DNA of 64,000 bases from CAIUPE01 sp046092445 (GCA_046092445.1 JBJTDR010000017.1:48481-112480); one strand, 5' to 3'. Shown: positions 7,363-17,100, counted from the stretch's first letter. The notes: a model not told the origin generated them from the letters alone. Numbers and translations: made by a program.

Positions 7363-8259
7363 TTAATCGACGCCATTCACCGCTTCTTTCGTGGCAAAAG
7401 GATCGCGGAAATAACGCAGGAATTCCGAGTCCGGGCTCAGCAACATCCGCGTATCGCTCGCCCTGAACGAAGACTCGTAGGCCTGCATCGACCTGTAGAA
7501 GCCGAAAAAGTCCGGATCACGTCCGTAGGCCTCTGCCAGAATACTGTTTTTCTGTGCATCACCCTCACCGCGAACCTGTTCTGATGTCCGCGTCGCTTCG
7601 GCACGCAACACGACCACATCACGATCCGCCTTCGCCTTGATCGTTTGCGACAATTGCGACCCTTGCGCGCGGATATCAGCCGCCTCGCGCTGCCGCTCCG
7701 TCTGCATCCGCTGGAACACGGCCTGACTGTTCTGCTCCGGCAGATCAGCCCGGCGCAACCGGACGTCCACGACATTGATCCCAAGTCCCTGCGCCTGCCG
7801 GTTCACATCATCACGAATGCGCTGCATCAGGCCGGAGCGGTCCGTCCGGACCACCGCCGACAGCGATGCATCCGCCAAAATCGTTCTGACCGCAGAATTG
7901 ACGATCGATGTCAGCCGCAGATTGGCCCCTGCAACGCTGTTCACACTCTGGAAAAATCGCAGCGGATCGGTGATCCGGTAGCGCGTGAACGCGTCCACCA
8001 CGAGACGCTTCTGGTCCGCGGCGATCACCTCCTGCTGCGGTAATTCGAGATCCAGAATCCGCTTGTCGATGGTCACGACATTTTCGATGAACGGAACTTT
8101 GAAATAAAGCCCCGGCTTTTCAATCGGCGGACGTGCAATACTGCCGAACCGGAATACGAGCGCCTGCTCTGTCTGCTGCACTACGAAGGTAGCACTCATG
8201 AACACAACCAGCACGATCAGAAGCGCAATGCCTCCGACAAAACGAAGGGTACTGCTCAT
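7363..8259 (-). CDS. hflC: HflC, SPFH/band-7 modulator of FtsH protease
   Basis: A 298-residue inner-membrane protein: one N-terminal transmembrane helix (FVGGIALLIVLVVFMSATFVV), then an SPFH domain (EQALVFRFG to about residue 190), then a charged helical region (DIRAQGSQLSQTIKAKADRD). HflC and HflK assemble into a large periplasm-facing cage around the FtsH protease and limit its action. The start overlaps the hflK stop by four bases. Confidence 0.95.
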   Translation of the reverse strand: MSSTLRFVGGIALLIVLVVFMSATFVVQQTEQALVFRFGSIARPPIEKPGLYFKVPFIENVVTIDKRILDLELPQQEVIAADQKRLVVDAFTRYRITDPLRFFQSVNSVAGANLRLTSIVNSAVRTILADASLSAVVRTDRSGLMQRIRDDVNRQAQGLGINVVDVRLRRADLPEQNSQAVFQRMQTERQREAADIRAQGSQLSQTIKAKADRDVVVLRAEATRTSEQVRGEGDAQKNSILAEAYGRDPDFFGFYRSMQAYESSFRASDTRMLLSPDSEFLRYFRDPFATKEAVNGVD

Positions 8260-9374
8260 TTCACCGCTCCCGCTTGAGGCTTCTTCTGTAGTTCATTCAG
8301 CGGCAGATACGGCACGACGCCCTGCCCCAGCCCGTTCTGATCGACGATCATCTTGTCGCTGCCTGCAAGCACCCGCTCCATCGTTTCGAGGAACATGCGC
8401 TCGCGAATGATCTCCGGCGATTTCTTGTATTCGACATAAATCTGGTTAAACCGGCTTGCCTGACCGGTCGCTTCGGCCACAACACGCTCGCGATAGGCTT
8501 CCGCCTCCTGCTGGATTCGTGCCGCTTCACCGCGTGCCTCCGGTACCACCTTGCTGGCATAGGTCTCCGCTTCGTTTCGCGCACGATCCTGGTCCTGCCG
8601 CGCCGCCTGCACGTCACGGAACGCATCGATCACCTGCGCCGGAGGATCAACCTTCTGCAACTGAACAAGCCGGACAGACACGCCCGCGCCGTAGGAATTC
8701 AGTACATCCTGCATCAACTGCTTCACGTCCGCCTCGACCGGCCCGCGATCGGTTGTCAGGATTGCCTGAATATTTCTGCGACCGATCACTTCGCGCATCG
8801 CACTTTCCGCCACCGCTTTGATCGAGGTCTCCGGTTCCTGGATATTGAACACGAAATCGGCAGCCCGAGCCGGATCAACCTGCCACTGGACGGCGAAATC
8901 GATATCGACGATGTTCTCGTCACCCGTCAGCATCAGGCTTTCTTCAGGCACATCACGCACCGCGATCCGCCGCGCGCCATCGCCCCCGCGAAAGCCTACT
9001 TCCGTCGTATTCACCGTCGTCACGCTCGGCCGGATAACCGAACCGATCGGATAGGGCAGATTATAATTCAGGCCCGGCTGCGTCGAGCCGACATACCGCC
9101 CGAAAACGAGATTGAGACCGACCTCGTCCGGACGAACCGTGTAAAGTCCGCTCGCAAGCCACAGGACGATCGCACCGAGACCGACAATCGACAATCCACG
9201 CCCCCCAAAGGGGCCGCCTGAAAGCAGACCACGCAACCAATCCTGGCTGCGGCGCATCACGTCCTCCATATCCGGGCCGTCGCCGTTGCCGCCACCCGTC
9301 GGTCCCGCGCCCCACGGATTGGACTTCCGGGGACCCCACGGCCCGCCGCCGCCACTCTGGTTGCTCCAGTTCAT
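8256..9374 (-). CDS. hflK: HflK, SPFH/band-7 modulator of FtsH protease
   Basis: A 372-residue partner of HflC. The N terminus is glycine- and tryptophan-rich (NQSGGGGPWGPRKSNPWG) and cytoplasmic, followed by a membrane helix (LSIVGLGAIVLWLASGLYTV), an SPFH domain and a long alanine/glutamate-rich helix (ARNEAETYASKVVPEARGE). It opens the hflK-hflC-DUF2065-degP run; a gap of 127 bases to folA upstream leaves room for a promoter, but I see no clear boxes. Confidence 0.95.
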   Translation of the reverse strand: MNWSNQSGGGGPWGPRKSNPWGAGPTGGGNGDGPDMEDVMRRSQDWLRGLLSGGPFGGRGLSIVGLGAIVLWLASGLYTVRPDEVGLNLVFGRYVGSTQPGLNYNLPYPIGSVIRPSVTTVNTTEVGFRGGDGARRIAVRDVPEESLMLTGDENIVDIDFAVQWQVDPARAADFVFNIQEPETSIKAVAESAMREVIGRRNIQAILTTDRGPVEADVKQLMQDVLNSYGAGVSVRLVQLQKVDPPAQVIDAFRDVQAARQDQDRARNEAETYASKVVPEARGEAARIQQEAEAYRERVVAEATGQASRFNQIYVEYKKSPEIIRERMFLETMERVLAGSDKMIVDQNGLGQGVVPYLPLNELQKKPQAGAVK

Positions 9375-9501
9375 TCAGCAATCCTCATCGTTCGTTTTGA
9401 AACCATCACACCCACAAATTCCTGATTGCAGATGGGCATTCCTTACAGCCGAGTCAACGGTTCAGACGTCAAAAACATCGAAACGACCTCTCTCAAACAC
9501 G

Positions 9502-10017
9502 TTACGCCATGATTCTTTCATGGATGATGAAGGCGAAATCATGGTCATCTTCCGGTCCGGCAACATGTTCCTCATGAAATGTTACCGCGAACCGGCTCTC
9601 GTCAAAGTGCGGAAAAAACGCATCCCCCTCCGGTGCAGCCTTTACGCGCGTCAGAACGATCTTCGACACGAACGGCATCAACTGCGCATACACATCCGCC
9701 CCGCCCGCCACCGCGATTTCGTCGGCGCCCATTTTTTCGGCCAATTCCTCTCCAAGACGCAGCGCCTCGTCAATCGAACCCGCAACATGCACGCCCTCGG
9801 GCGCAAACCCCGTCTCGCGCGACAGCACAATATTCTCGCGGCCCGGCAGCGGCTTCCCGATCGATAAAAACGTCTTCCGCCCCATAATCACCGGGCGCCC
9901 GATCGTATTCTGCCTGAAAAACTTCAAGTCCGATTTGATGCGCCAGATCAGCCGATTATCCCGCCCGATCACCCGGTTTTCGCCCATGGCAACAACAAAA
10001 GAAATCGGGCGCGTCAT
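9502..10017 (-). CDS. folA: dihydrofolate reductase
   Basis: A 171-residue enzyme that reduces dihydrofolate to tetrahydrofolate with NADPH. The N-terminal FVVAMGENRVIGRDNRLIW, GRPVIMGRKTFLSIGKPLPG near residue 40, and EIAVAGGADVYAQLMP near residue 100 match the family. It overlaps the GNAT gene by four bases and lies in a run with thyA, which produces the dihydrofolate that this enzyme recycles. Confidence 0.95.
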   Translation of the reverse strand: MTRPISFVVAMGENRVIGRDNRLIWRIKSDLKFFRQNTIGRPVIMGRKTFLSIGKPLPGRENIVLSRETGFAPEGVHVAGSIDEALRLGEELAEKMGADEIAVAGGADVYAQLMPFVSKIVLTRVKAAPEGDAFFPHFDESRFAVTFHEEHVAGPEDDHDFAFIIHERIMA

Positions 10018-10496
10018 GCCGCCCGCCCCGCAAGCGCGGCGAGCGCATCACCCGTCACCCTGCATCCAGTCCATCCGTCCAGCATCCTCGCACCAAGTGC
10101 CTTGTAAAACGCAATCGATGGCGCATTCCAGTCGAGCACCGACCATTCGAACCGTGCAAGATCCTCCGCCACGCAACGGCGTGCCAACGAAACGATCAAC
10201 GCCTTTCCCAAACCCCTGCCCCGAAAGTCCGGACGCACAAAAACATCCTCTAGGTAAATGCCGTGCCTGCCGCGAAAGGTCGAAAAATTGTAGAACCACA
10301 GCGAAAAACCCACGACCTCCCCTTCCCACTCGGCCAGTTCGCAGAACGCACGCGGGACGGGACCGAACAAAGCAGAGCCGATCTGGCTCTCGGTTGCATC
10401 CACCTCGTCAAGCAGCCTCTCATACACGGCCAACTCGCGAATGAGCGCATAAATCACGCGTGTGTCGGATGGCATGGCGGATCGGATATTTATCAT
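10014..10496 (-). CDS. GNAT family N-acetyltransferase
   Basis: A 160-residue single-domain acetyltransferase. The acetyl-CoA loop is visible as FVRPDFRGRGLGKALI around residue 90, preceded by the beta strand YLEDV and followed by RFEWSVLDWNAPSIAFYKALGA. The overall layout (YALIRELAVYERL at the start, Q/RxxGxG/A loop, NxxAxxFYxxLG) resembles diamine acetyltransferase-like GNATs, but the substrate cannot be fixed. It sits between thyA (34 bases) and folA (four-base overlap). Confidence 0.9.
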   Translation of the reverse strand: MINIRSAMPSDTRVIYALIRELAVYERLLDEVDATESQIGSALFGPVPRAFCELAEWEGEVVGFSLWFYNFSTFRGRHGIYLEDVFVRPDFRGRGLGKALIVSLARRCVAEDLARFEWSVLDWNAPSIAFYKALGARMLDGWTGCRVTGDALAALAGRAA

Positions 10497-10530
10497 AAAA
10501 AACCTTGCTGAACGAATGAAATACCGCCGC

Positions 10531-11325
10531 TCAAACCGCGACAGGTGCCTTGATCGCGGGGTGGGGATCGTAATTCTCGATGCTGATATCGGCGAATGTG
10601 AAGTCGAACAGCGATGTCACCTCCGGATTGAGCTTCAACTGCGGTAAAGCGCGCGGAATGCGCGACAACAACAGCTCCGCCTGCTCCAGATGGTTGAGAT
10701 AAAGATGCGCGTCGCCAAATGTATGCACGAAATCGCCCGGCTTGAGGCCGGTCACCTGCGCCACCATCCGCGTCAGCAGCGCGTAACTCGCAATATTGAA
10801 CGGCACACCGAGAAAAATATCGCCCGACCGCTGATACAACTGGCAGGAGAGTTTGCCGTCGGCCACATAAAACTGGAACAGGCAATGGCATGGTGCCAGC
10901 GCCATTTTATCAATCTCCGCCGGGTTCCACGCACTCAGGACAAGCCGCCGCGAATCAGGATTCCGCTTGATCTCGTTGAGGAGCCAGCTCAGCTGGTCAA
11001 CCGATCCGCCCTCAGGCTTCGCCCAGGAGCGCCACTGCCGCCCATAGACGGGACCGAGGTCCCCGTTCTCATCGGCCCATTCATCCCAGATCGAGACACC
11101 GTTTGCCTTGAGATAGGCAATGTTCGTGTCGCCTGCGATAAACCACAGCAATTCGTGAATGATCGACTTCAGATGAAGCTTTTTTGTCGTGACCAGCGGA
11201 AAGCCTTCCGCGAGATCGAACCGCATCTGATGCCCGAAGATCGAGATCGTTCCCGTCCCCGTCCGGTCAGTCTTGCGAACCCCCTCGCGAAGCGTCCGAC
11301 GGATTAGATCATGGTAGGCCTGCAT
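10531..11325 (-). CDS. thyA: thymidylate synthase
   Basis: A 264-residue enzyme, the length of the Escherichia coli protein, that methylates dUMP to dTMP using methylenetetrahydrofolate. Visible motifs are DRTGTGTISIFGHQMRFDL, ELLWFIAGDTNIAYL, the active-site Cys in LAPCHCLFQF and the substrate-binding QRSGDIFLGVPFNIASY. The start at 11325 has GGGAGAGAGA upstream, inside the longer alternative frame, which supports the shorter protein. It is the first gene of thyA-GNAT-folA and is divergent from ssrA. Confidence 0.96.
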   Translation of the reverse strand: MQAYHDLIRRTLREGVRKTDRTGTGTISIFGHQMRFDLAEGFPLVTTKKLHLKSIIHELLWFIAGDTNIAYLKANGVSIWDEWADENGDLGPVYGRQWRSWAKPEGGSVDQLSWLLNEIKRNPDSRRLVLSAWNPAEIDKMALAPCHCLFQFYVADGKLSCQLYQRSGDIFLGVPFNIASYALLTRMVAQVTGLKPGDFVHTFGDAHLYLNHLEQAELLLSRIPRALPQLKLNPEVTSLFDFTFADISIENYDPHPAIKAPVAV

Positions 11326-11464
11326 CGCGCGAATCTCTCTCCCTGCCATATTCTAACGTGTTTGATCAGGAGAGCGACAGGAGTTCAAGGTTTTATCCCA
11401 AGCGTTCCGCACCAGATACCTTTAACCTCTTCCGTTTTTTCTCATCACGCCCTATATCTGTTCT

Positions 11465-11785
11465 GCCGTCGCAAGGCGGCTATGAAGATAAACGGTCATT
11501 GGAATAAACCTTTCGGACCCGGGGGCGGTACCCGGCGCCTCCACCCTATCCCATCAGAGCCCCGAGCGGGTGGGATATGGCGGGGGCGAAACAGGATCGA
11601 CGAGGGTGTAAAGAGTGCTCTTTCTTCCGGTATGGTTCCGCCGTTATCGGGCTAATCTATAGTTGCCAATGACAACTATGCTCCGGTGGCTGTCGCCGCT
11701 TAATGCGGTGCCGGTACCGAAACCAAAGTCCTTGCGCTTAGCAGCGTAAGGCGGGGCCCGGAGGCGCCTGGCAACAGAAGCCTCC
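11465..11785 (+). ncRNA. ssrA: tmRNA, circularly permuted two-piece form
   Basis: The 3' acceptor part comes first: a T-arm (CCGGG and CCCGG at 11519-11535 around loop GGCGGTA), then CGCCTCC-ACC at 11536-11545. After a short spacer the 5' part begins with GGGGGCGAAACAGGATCGAC at 11582. GGGGGCG (11582-11588) pairs fully with CGCCTCC, one pair being G-U, rebuilding the acceptor stem across the permutation. The tag frame follows at 11665-11703 and the last hairpin (GGAGGC/GCCTCC) closes at 11785. tmRNA rescues stalled ribosomes and tags their products for proteolysis. The outer ends are approximate; TATATC at 11453-11458 is a weak -10 candidate. Confidence 0.92.
11665..11703 (+). other. tmRNA-encoded proteolysis tag reading frame
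   Basis: The frame reads ANDNYAPVAVAA and ends in TAA. With the alanine carried by the tmRNA the tag would be AANDNYAPVAVAA. ANDNY is the conserved start of alphaproteobacterial tags and the C-terminal AVAA is what ClpX recognises. The middle part (APV) is shorter than the AEEF stretch in the Caulobacter tag as I remember it. Confidence 0.88.
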
Positions 11786-11805
11786 ACTTCTCAGGCGGGT
11801 TTTGC

Positions 11806-12345
11806 ATGGCACAAGATCTCATACGGTTCGATCTGCTGGTTCAGGAAGCGATGCGAGACGTCGTTCGAAAGGTACTTGTCGACACGGCCGCCAACGGTTT
11901 GCCGGGGGAGCATCATTTCTTCGTTTCATTCCGGACGAATGCCCCGTCCGTTGGCATATCGACACGCCTTCTCGAGCGGCATCCGGCGGAGATGACGATT
12001 GTGCTTCAGCATCAGTTCTGGGATCTTTTGGTCTCGGATACCCATTTCGAGGTCAGCCTCTCGTTTGGCGGCATTCCCGAAAACCTGAAAATTCCGTTTT
12101 CGGCCCTTTCAGGCTTCTGGGATCCGTCCGTCGATTTTGGTCTGAAATTCGAACAAATCGAACTTGAGACGGCCGATAATGACATTGCGCTGGTTCGAGC
12201 GGAACCCGACATCTACCGCGAAAGTAGTTCCCAAAACAGCGCCTACAAGGCGGAGGAGCCGGACGACGAGTCGCCGGATCCAGTGGGCGCAGGGGACGGT
12301 AATGCGAAGGTTGTGAGCCTCAGCGCATTCCGGAAAAAGCCCTGA
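11806..12345 (+). CDS. sspB: SspB, ClpXP adaptor for ssrA-tagged proteins (alpha type)
   Basis: A 179-residue protein matching the alphaproteobacterial SspB layout: an N-terminal helix (FDLLVQEAMRDVVRKVLV), a beta-rich tag-binding domain (HHFFVSFRT, MTIVLQHQFWDLLV, FEVSLSFGGIPENLKIPF), then an acidic linker and a short basic end (VVSLSAFRKKP) that in SspB binds the ClpX zinc domain. It starts 20 bases after the last tmRNA hairpin, so the tag and its adaptor are neighbours and may share a transcript. The ribosome binding site is AGGCGGG. Confidence 0.92.
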   Translation: MAQDLIRFDLLVQEAMRDVVRKVLVDTAANGLPGEHHFFVSFRTNAPSVGISTRLLERHPAEMTIVLQHQFWDLLVSDTHFEVSLSFGGIPENLKIPFSALSGFWDPSVDFGLKFEQIELETADNDIALVRAEPDIYRESSSQNSAYKAEEPDDESPDPVGAGDGNAKVVSLSAFRKKP

Positions 12346-12365
12346 GCACTCGATGAGGTGACGCC

Positions 12366-13772
12366 GTGGGCAATCCTCGCACATCCTCAACCCGCACCGA
12401 ATCCGATAGTATGGGGCCGGTTGACGTCGCATCCGACCGCTATTGGGGCGCACAAACCGAACGCTCGCGGCAATACTTTGCAATCGGCCGGGAGCGGATG
12501 CGCCTGCCCGTAATCCGCGCGCTCGCCCTCATCAAGAAAACCGCGGCACTCCTTCATCGCGAGACCGGGCAACTCGCCCCGCATCTGGCCGACGCCATCA
12601 CGCTCGCCGCCGATGAGATCCTCGCTGGCACCCTTGACTCGCATTTCCCCCTCGGCGTTTGGCAAACCGGCTCCGGCACCCAGACCAACATGAATGTCAA
12701 CGAAGTCATCGCCAACCGCGGCAATGAACATCTCGGCGCGCCGCTTGGCGCGAAAGCACCCGTTCACCCCAATGACCACGTCAATCTCGGCCAGTCCTCG
12801 AACGATTCCTTCCCCACCGCCATGCACATCGCCGCAGCGCTGGAGATCACCCAGCGCCTTCTGCCCGCCCTCGATCAACTTCACGCGGCGCTTGCCTCAA
12901 AGGCCGAGGCCTTCGCCTCCATCATAAAAATCGGGCGCACCCACCTGCAAGACGCAACACCCGTCACACTCGGGCAGGAATTTTCCGGCTATGCCGCCCA
13001 GATCGCCTCGGCCCGCATTCGAATCGCGGCTGCTCTCCCGACTTTATGGCCGCTTGCGCAAGGCGGCACCGCCGTCGGCACCGGCCTGAACACAAAAGCC
13101 GGTTTCGCCGAAGCCTTCGCTTCCGCCATTGCGCGAGCAACCGGCCTGCCCTTCATCTCCGCGCCGAACAAATTCGAAGCACTCGCCGCGCATGACGGTT
13201 TCGTCGTGCTGCACGGCACGATTGACGCCGCCGCCATGGCGCTCTTCAAAATCGCCAACGACCTCCGTCTCCTCGCCTCCGGCCCGCGTTCCGGCCTCGG
13301 CGAACTCTCGCTGCCTGAAAACGAACCAGGCTCGTCGATCATGCCGGGAAAGGTCAACCCGACCCAGACAGAGGCCGCCACAATGGTCGCCACCCGCATT
13401 CTCGGCAATCAGGCGACAATCGCTTTCGCCGCCTCGCAGGGGCATTTCGAACTCAACGTCTTCAAACCCGTCATCATCGACACGCTCCTGCAATCGGTCG
13501 ATCTCCTGAGCGATTGCATCAACAGCTTCCGCATCCACCTCGTCGAGGGCATTCAGGCCGACGAGCCGCGCATGAAAGAACTTCTGGACCGCTCCTTGAT
13601 GCTTGTAACCGCACTCGTGCCCAAAATTGGCTACGACAAGGCCGCCGCCATCGCCAAAACCGCCCATCACAACGGCACAACGCTTCGCGAGGAAGCCATC
13701 GCCTCGGGTCTGATCTCGGGCGCTGAATTCGACCTTCTTGTTGATCCGTCCAAAATGCTTCACCCAAATTGA
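12366..13772 (+). CDS. fumC: fumarate hydratase class II
   Basis: A 468-residue enzyme of the citric acid cycle that interconverts fumarate and malate. Signature sequences are DRYWGAQTERSRQYF near residue 23, GSGTQTNMNVNEVIANR near residue 102, GRTHLQDATPVTLGQE and GSSIMPGKVNPTQTEA, whose serine is catalytic. The start is GTG with GAGG upstream; the internal ATG at codon 16 would cut the conserved TRTESDS beginning. It follows sspB by 20 bases. Confidence 0.96.
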   Translation: MGNPRTSSTRTESDSMGPVDVASDRYWGAQTERSRQYFAIGRERMRLPVIRALALIKKTAALLHRETGQLAPHLADAITLAADEILAGTLDSHFPLGVWQTGSGTQTNMNVNEVIANRGNEHLGAPLGAKAPVHPNDHVNLGQSSNDSFPTAMHIAAALEITQRLLPALDQLHAALASKAEAFASIIKIGRTHLQDATPVTLGQEFSGYAAQIASARIRIAAALPTLWPLAQGGTAVGTGLNTKAGFAEAFASAIARATGLPFISAPNKFEALAAHDGFVVLHGTIDAAAMALFKIANDLRLLASGPRSGLGELSLPENEPGSSIMPGKVNPTQTEAATMVATRILGNQATIAFAASQGHFELNVFKPVIIDTLLQSVDLLSDCINSFRIHLVEGIQADEPRMKELLDRSLMLVTALVPKIGYDKAAAIAKTAHHNGTTLREEAIASGLISGAEFDLLVDPSKMLHPN

Positions 13773-13779
13773 GCGTGCC

Positions 13780-13974
13780 ATGGCAGATATCATCAATCTG
13801 AAACACTTCAAAAAAAAGCAGGCCCGTGCCGGGGCAGAGACCCGCGCAAACGAAAACCGCATTCGATTCGGTCAGACAAAAGCCGAGAGAACCCGACAGA
13901 CACTCGAGAAACAATCATTCGAGAAAACCCTCGATGCCCACGCACTCGTTCCGAAAGCGCCACCCAAGTCGTGA
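13780..13974 (+). CDS. DUF4169 family small protein
   Basis: A 64-residue, highly charged protein: MADIINLKHFKKKQARAG, then an arginine- and glutamate-rich helix (ENRIRFGQTKAERTRQ) and a short tail. The beginning MADIINLK is characteristic of DUF4169, a family found next to fumC in alphaproteobacteria. The function is unknown. It begins seven bases after fumC and overlaps the next gene by four bases, so the three are probably one transcript. Confidence 0.8.
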   Translation: MADIINLKHFKKKQARAGAETRANENRIRFGQTKAERTRQTLEKQSFEKTLDAHALVPKAPPKS

Positions 13975-14189
13975 ACCAAACACTCAGCAAACGCTCGGTC
14001 CGGATTGCCGGCCATTCCACAAGCGTAACGCTTGAACCGGAATTCTGGCAGGCGCTTCGTGAAATCGCCAAAGGCGAGAAAACCAGTATCAACGCCCTCA
14101 TCGCCCGCATCGATGCCGAACGATCCGTCACCAATCTCTCATCCGCGATCCGGATATCAATCCTCGCGCATTACCGAAACCAGCCCTAG
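13971..14189 (+). CDS. ribbon-helix-helix domain protein
   Basis: A 72-residue protein with a GTG start inside the end of the preceding gene (GTGA overlap). The segment KRSVRIAGHSTSVTLEPEFWQALREIA followed by TSINALIARID is a ribbon-helix-helix DNA-binding fold of the RHH_4 kind. It could be a small regulator, perhaps of the fumC group, but no target is visible. Its stop codon overlaps that of the convergent AsmA gene. Confidence 0.8.
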   Translation: MNQTLSKRSVRIAGHSTSVTLEPEFWQALREIAKGEKTSINALIARIDAERSVTNLSSAIRISILAHYRNQP

Positions 14190-17100
14190 GGGGCCGCAGG
14201 CGTAATCGATTTCAGATATTCATTGACCTGGTTGATGATCAACTCTTCTTCCGTCGGCATTTGAACGTCCGGCATGTTCAAAAGCCTGTTCAATTCGATC
14301 TCTTTCAGGCGCGCGGCTTCCGCCAACGCCTTGAGGCGGGCCACCTCCGCCGCCTTCAGGCGTGCGGCCTCTTCCTCGGCCCGGAGACGTGCCGCCTCTT
14401 CGGCCTTCAACCGCGCCTCTTCTTCAGCCTTCTTGCGCGCCGCCTCCGCTTCCGCCTTCACCCGCGCTTCTTCGGCCAACCGTGCTTCCTCTATAGCCCG
14501 CTTCTCCCGCTCGATACTCTCACGCTCCGCCTTCAAGCGGCGGATGAAGAAATTCCGTTCCCTCAAATCAGACTCGAAGGCCTCGATCCGCAAAAGCTCC
14601 CGCGTCACCGCGCGGGTTGTCAGCACATTCGTCAGTGTCGCCGTATCCACCGAGCGCTCGACGGCACCGCCCGCGCTCTTCCAAGAGACTCCCGCCTGCG
14701 GAATAGGGCCGGTCCAATCGGCAGGCGCCTGTTCCGTCGTCATCAGCACCCGACCATCAAACTTGCCGACTTTGAAATCGTAGCTGAGCGATCCCTCAAC
14801 CCCGTTCGGCTTCACCTTGACTGCCAAAGGTCCGAGCCGCGCCGTTCCTGCCGACAGCGTTACAGGTGTCGCAATCTCGGGCGTCGAAAGCGCCGCCCTG
14901 GCCAGTTCCTTCGCAAACATCTCGTCAACGCGCCGCAGATCCGGCGGATCACGTTCCGCATCAAGCACGGCGGTCAAACGCGGCAATGCCCCGAGGTCGA
15001 ACGCCTCGACCCGAGCATTATAGAGTTTCACCGCACCGCCACCAGCAAGACTTGCAGCAAACCCCGCCATGCTCTCGCCCGACCCGCCAAGGTCAACATC
15101 GAGATCCAGCTTTCCGTCCAACCCCGCATTCGGCAGCAGCGCCCTGACCGGCACGCCCTTCATTCCGATCTTGCCCGTATAGGTTGCAAGCGCATCTTGA
15201 CGACGCAGCGCGAGGCTACCCGTCATCTGCCCGTCAGCAAACGCCGCCTTCGCATCGCTGATCTCGAACGCGTTCTCGTGCCATCGCACCATGAACGACG
15301 CGTCTTTGGCCGTCGGTCCGACCCCGAGGGAGAATTCCGGTGTCCGCACCGCGACCAGCGCGTCGAAGGTCGGCTGCACCTGTGCACCGAACCGCGTCGA
15401 CGACCAGAGGCCTCCGGAATGTGAAGAAGTCGGCGTTCCAAGCACAAACGACGACAATCCGGCAAGCGACAGACGGTCAAACTCCAACGTACCCGAAACT
15501 TTACCGGTACTCCGCGCCAAAGCCAACTGACCGGAAACGGCTTTTTCTTCCACAATGCCGGTAATTCTATCCAGTTGAACCAGGTCGTTGGACGTTGAAA
15601 CATCAGCTTTCAAATCAATCGGAATTGAAATCGCGGCGTCCGGAAGCGGGAAAGTCAGGGCCTGAAGCACGGGCGCAGCGTCCCCGCTCCTGATCGAGAA
15701 CGTCCCCTTATATCCCTCTTTCGCGCCCTCGGCACCCCTCTTGAACACGCCGTCAAGCACCATTCCGCCCGCATCGATCTGTAACGTCATATCCAAACCA
15801 TCGCGAACCAAGCCATTGACATTTAATGATAAATTTGCACTTCCCTCCACCGGTAATGGCAGAACATCCGCGCCAATCTGCTGCAAGAGAGCAACAGGAT
15901 CAGGCCCCTCCGCCTTCAACTCCGCGGCCACCCTCATCGCACTCGAACTATCCGAAAACGCCGCCTGTCCGGCAACCATCGTCTTCGCCGCCGTCCCGTC
16001 AAAGCGGAGCGCCACCGAGTGGTCGCGACCAAGCTCCGCCGACAGCTTCAGTCTCAACGGGCTCAACGAAGCCGAACGCTCCGCGAGCATTTCCGGCACA
16101 GGCCCCGGCATGAGTTTCCCAAGCAAAACCGCAAGGGAATCAACGCGTTGCGCATCAAACTGTGCATTGAAACGATCGCCTGTTTCGGTCAACCGTCCAT
16201 TCGCACTCACCGTCGCTCCACCGAGATTCGTGATCTCCAGCGCCTCGATATCAATCCCCTCCGCCGTCGACCGCGCCTTCAGACGAACCTGCCCGAGTTT
16301 GGTGCCCGATGCACGAACCACCTCCACATTCTTCGCATCAATCGATAGCGCGACATCCACATCCTTGACGCGGGCGGCGAGCGTGGAAACATCCGGTAAA
16401 TCATTGATAATCAATGCGTTTGAGGCCAACTGCGCATCAACCCGGGAACGTGCGCCGCCATCGCCTGCGGAGTAACGGGCAAGTCCGGAAATCGCAGACC
16501 GATCCAGCGTCAAATTCAGATTGCTCGCCGCGGCAACCGACATCGAAAGCGCGACATCGGCGTCAAGTTTCATCTCTTTGGCCGTCCCGATCCGGTTTGA
16601 CCGCCCCGAAATCTCGCCCTCGATCCACCCAAGCAAACGCGGCGTATCTTTGGCCTCCAAAACAACATGACCAAAAAATTGCCCCCCACGAGCCAATCCG
16701 GCCCGGCCATTTGCAGAGAGGTTCCCCTGACCGGGGAGCTCTGCTGACAGCCCTTTGACGACAACCCCGTCACTCTGAACACGTGATTGAAGTTGAACGT
16801 TTTTCAGCGTATCGCCGCCAGCAAGAATACTTTCGATTTTCAGGTCAACAGCAACCGGAAACGGTGCGCGGAGATCAGTTTCACCCATCATCAAAGCCGA
16901 TTGCCACGCCGAAAGCGTGGTTCGCAGATCGGATGTCGTCTCGCCTTCCCCGAGAAGGGATGCATCAAGATCAATCTGGCGAGAACTCAGCACAAGATTT
17001 AACCCCGCACCCGCGCCGAGCACACCGTCACCACTCCCCTCAAACTTCATGACGCCCTGATCCTGCCCGAATTCAAACAGGAGCGACCTCAGGATCGACT

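Noticed and set aside
14274..14520. Possible DNA tandem repeat at the end of the AsmA gene
   Set aside because: The repetition comes from the protein's Glu-Ala-Arg-Leu-Lys coiled-coil heptads; the bases vary between units, so it is not a true nucleotide repeat.
14261..15424. A 387-codon open frame on the plus strand
   Set aside because: It lies opposite the AsmA gene, has an Arg-rich composition and no ribosome binding site or family features.
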